A DNA stretch of 6,066 bases from DASRVA01 sp050732935. GTDB lineage: Bacteria; Gemmatimonadota; Gemmatimonadetes; JACCXV01; JAHWKZ01. Location: assembly GCA_050732935.1 (NCBI GenBank), contig JBOHRW010000231.1, positions 1-6,066 on the forward strand. The letters are read 5' to 3'. The position numbers and the translations under genes are program-made. The notes beneath the pieces are model-generated. The model saw nothing but the letters and a program-made list of their open reading frames with translations, was not told the origin of the DNA and did not search any database. Shown here piece after piece: positions 5,137 through 6,066 of this stretch (the first letter of the stretch is position 1; every line of letters begins with the position of its first letter).

Positions 5137-5292
5137 ATGCTGCGGCTGGGCTTGATCGAGCCGGCAGCGATGCTGCGATATCATGAGCGCGTTGTGTCGG
5201 AGCTGCATCGGTATCCATCGATCGACGCGGACGCGCTTCGGAAATCGGTAGAGAGCCTCTTCCAGCCTGGACGCGGTACCGATGAAGCCTAG
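5137..5292 (+). CDS. Small hypothetical protein directly upstream of mnmA
   Basis: A 51-residue frame starts three bases after the TAG at 5131-5133 and in the same frame as the corrected reading of the preceding ORF. It reads MLRLGLIEPAAMLRYHERVV, then SELHRYPSIDADALRKSVES and a short Gly-rich end. It looks like a coding helical segment, and its codons are less GC-biased than those of tad or mnmA (cga, tat, cat, gtt, cca). It may be a separate small gene or, equally likely, the C-terminal half of one protein of about 137 residues interrupted by the TAG. It overlaps the most upstream mnmA start by 11 bases, which would allow translational coupling. No family recognised. Confidence 0.45.
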   Translation: MLRLGLIEPAAMLRYHERVVSELHRYPSIDADALRKSVESLFQPGRGTDEA

Positions 5293-6066
5293 CTTCCATC
5301 CGATGATCGACACTTGGAAGAACATTCCCTCCGGGACGCGGGTCGTCGTCGCCATGAGCGGCGGCGTCGATTCGAGCGTCGCCGCGGCGGTCCTGGCCGA
5401 GCGTGGCTGCGAGGTCGTCGGGGTGACGATGAAGAACTTCTGCTACTCGGAGGTCCCGGAGGAGCATGCCGCGGCTGCCTGCTGCTCGCTGGAGGCGATC
5501 GAGGACGCCCGCGCCGTCGCGCGGCGGCTCGGCATCGTCCACCAGGTGCTCGACTTCGAGGGTCCCTTCCGCGAGGCGGTGATGGACCCCTTCGTGGCCG
5601 AGTACGCGGCCGGTCGCACGCCCAACCCCTGCGTCCGGTGCAACCGCTTCGTGCGCTTCCCGCAGCTCTGGAGGAAGGCGCGTATGCTGGGGGCGGAGGC
5701 GGTGGCGACCGGGCATTACGCGCGAGCCCTGCGGTGGGCGGATGGGAACGGAGCCGGTGACCGGGTCGAGCTGCGCCGCCCCGAGGATCGCGCCAAGGAC
5801 CAGACGTTCTACCTGTGGGGCCTGTCCCCTCCGCTCCTGGAGCGGGCCCTCTTCCCCCTCGGCGAGATGACGAAGGAGGAGGTCCGGGAGCGAGCGCGGG
5901 ATCTCGGACTCGGAACGGCCGAGAAGCCGGAGAGCCAGGACATCTGCTTCATCCCCGACGGCGACCTCCATGGCTTCCTCGAGCGGGAAGCGGCGGCGCG
6001 TCCCGCGCTGGCGGGCGGCGGTCGCTTCGAGCCCGGCGCTATCCGGGACGCCGATGGTCGTGAGGT
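5282..6066 (+). CDS. mnmA: tRNA-specific 2-thiouridylase MnmA (3' end cut by window)
   Basis: MnmA uses ATP and a persulfide sulfur to make the 2-thio group of uridine 34 in tRNAs for Lys, Glu and Gln. 261 residues are visible, about 70% of the usual 360-370. The PP-loop SGGVDSS lies at 26-32. TPNPCVRCN follows at 113-121, with Cys120 in the place of the first catalytic cysteine of E. coli MnmA (NPDxxCN), then ATGHYAR, KDQTFYLWGL, and SQDICFI with Cys222 as the second catalytic cysteine. CCSLEAIEDARAVA at 67-80 and the extra Cys117 mark the NPCxxCN subtype. The start is uncertain: 5282 gives 24 residues before MSGG, 5303 gives 17, and neither has a clear ribosome site. I chose 5282, which overlaps the upstream small ORF. 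Cytoplasmic enzyme, oriented away from the tad genes and functionally unrelated to them. Confidence 0.95.
   Translation, partial: MKPSFHPMIDTWKNIPSGTRVVVAMSGGVDSSVAAAVLAERGCEVVGVTMKNFCYSEVPEEHAAAACCSLEAIEDARAVARRLGIVHQVLDFEGPFREAVMDPFVAEYAAGRTPNPCVRCNRFVRFPQLWRKARMLGAEAVATGHYARALRWADGNGAGDRVELRRPEDRAKDQTFYLWGLSPPLLERALFPLGEMTKEEVRERARDLGLGTAEKPESQDICFIPDGDLHGFLEREAAARPALAGGGRFEPGAIRDADGRE

Noticed and set aside
4326..5186. 286-codon plus-strand open frame spanning the intergenic region
   Set aside because: Most of the translation is Arg/Pro-rich and non-protein-like. Only the part from the ATG at 4878 looks coding, and only up to the C run.
5099..5971. 290-codon minus-strand open frame opposite mnmA
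   Set aside because: It lies over the PP-loop and catalytic cysteine motifs of mnmA. Its translation has no recognisable domain and fits an antisense shadow.
1..6066. CRISPR array, insertion sequence or integrase attachment site
   Set aside because: No regularly spaced repeats, no transposase or integrase frame, and no terminal inverted repeats with target duplications were seen.

Overview
This is a GC-rich bacterial window, about two-thirds G+C by eye, with strong third-position GC in its genes. It holds a tandem pair of tight-adherence (Tad/Flp) pilus tadE-tadF-tadG modules on the minus strand and the start of the tRNA 2-thiolase gene mnmA on the plus strand. Nothing here fixes the taxon. 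The compact TadG proteins and the NPCxxCN form of MnmA would suit a high-GC diderm lineage such as Myxococcota, Gemmatimonadota or a related uncultured group, but this is only an inference.

Layout from the right: mnmA (5282 to the right edge, plus strand) is preceded by two short plus-strand reading frames of unknown function (4878-5133 and 5137-5292). The first needs a one-base frameshift at a C run, and the second continues in the corrected frame after a TAG. From 4180 to 4877 I see no convincing gene; the part nearest the tad genes is locally AT-richer and holds a plausible minus-strand promoter and a strong hairpin. Minus-strand module 2 follows: tadE (4179-3712), tadF-like (3712-3218) and a complete tadG-like von Willebrand A gene (3189-2002). 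A 352-base leader (2001-1650) with a related hairpin separates it from module 1: tadE (1649-1182), tadF-like (1189-689) and a tadG-like gene (662 to the left edge, cut off).

Within each module the genes touch or overlap and run in the classical tadE-F-G order. The two minor pseudopilins of each module keep the prepilin-peptidase pattern, Gly then Glu at +5, just before a hydrophobic helix. Each TadG has an N-terminal membrane helix followed by an extracytoplasmic vWA domain with MIDAS residues. Together they would make the minor-pilin and adhesion part of a Tad pilus or a related envelope system. The motor, secretin, major pilin and prepilin peptidase genes are not in the window.

The most notable structure is the duplication. 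All three gene starts are offset by 2523-2530 bases, and a GC-rich hairpin element upstream of each module is duplicated too. The copies have diverged considerably in protein sequence, so the duplication is old, yet gene order and junctions are kept.
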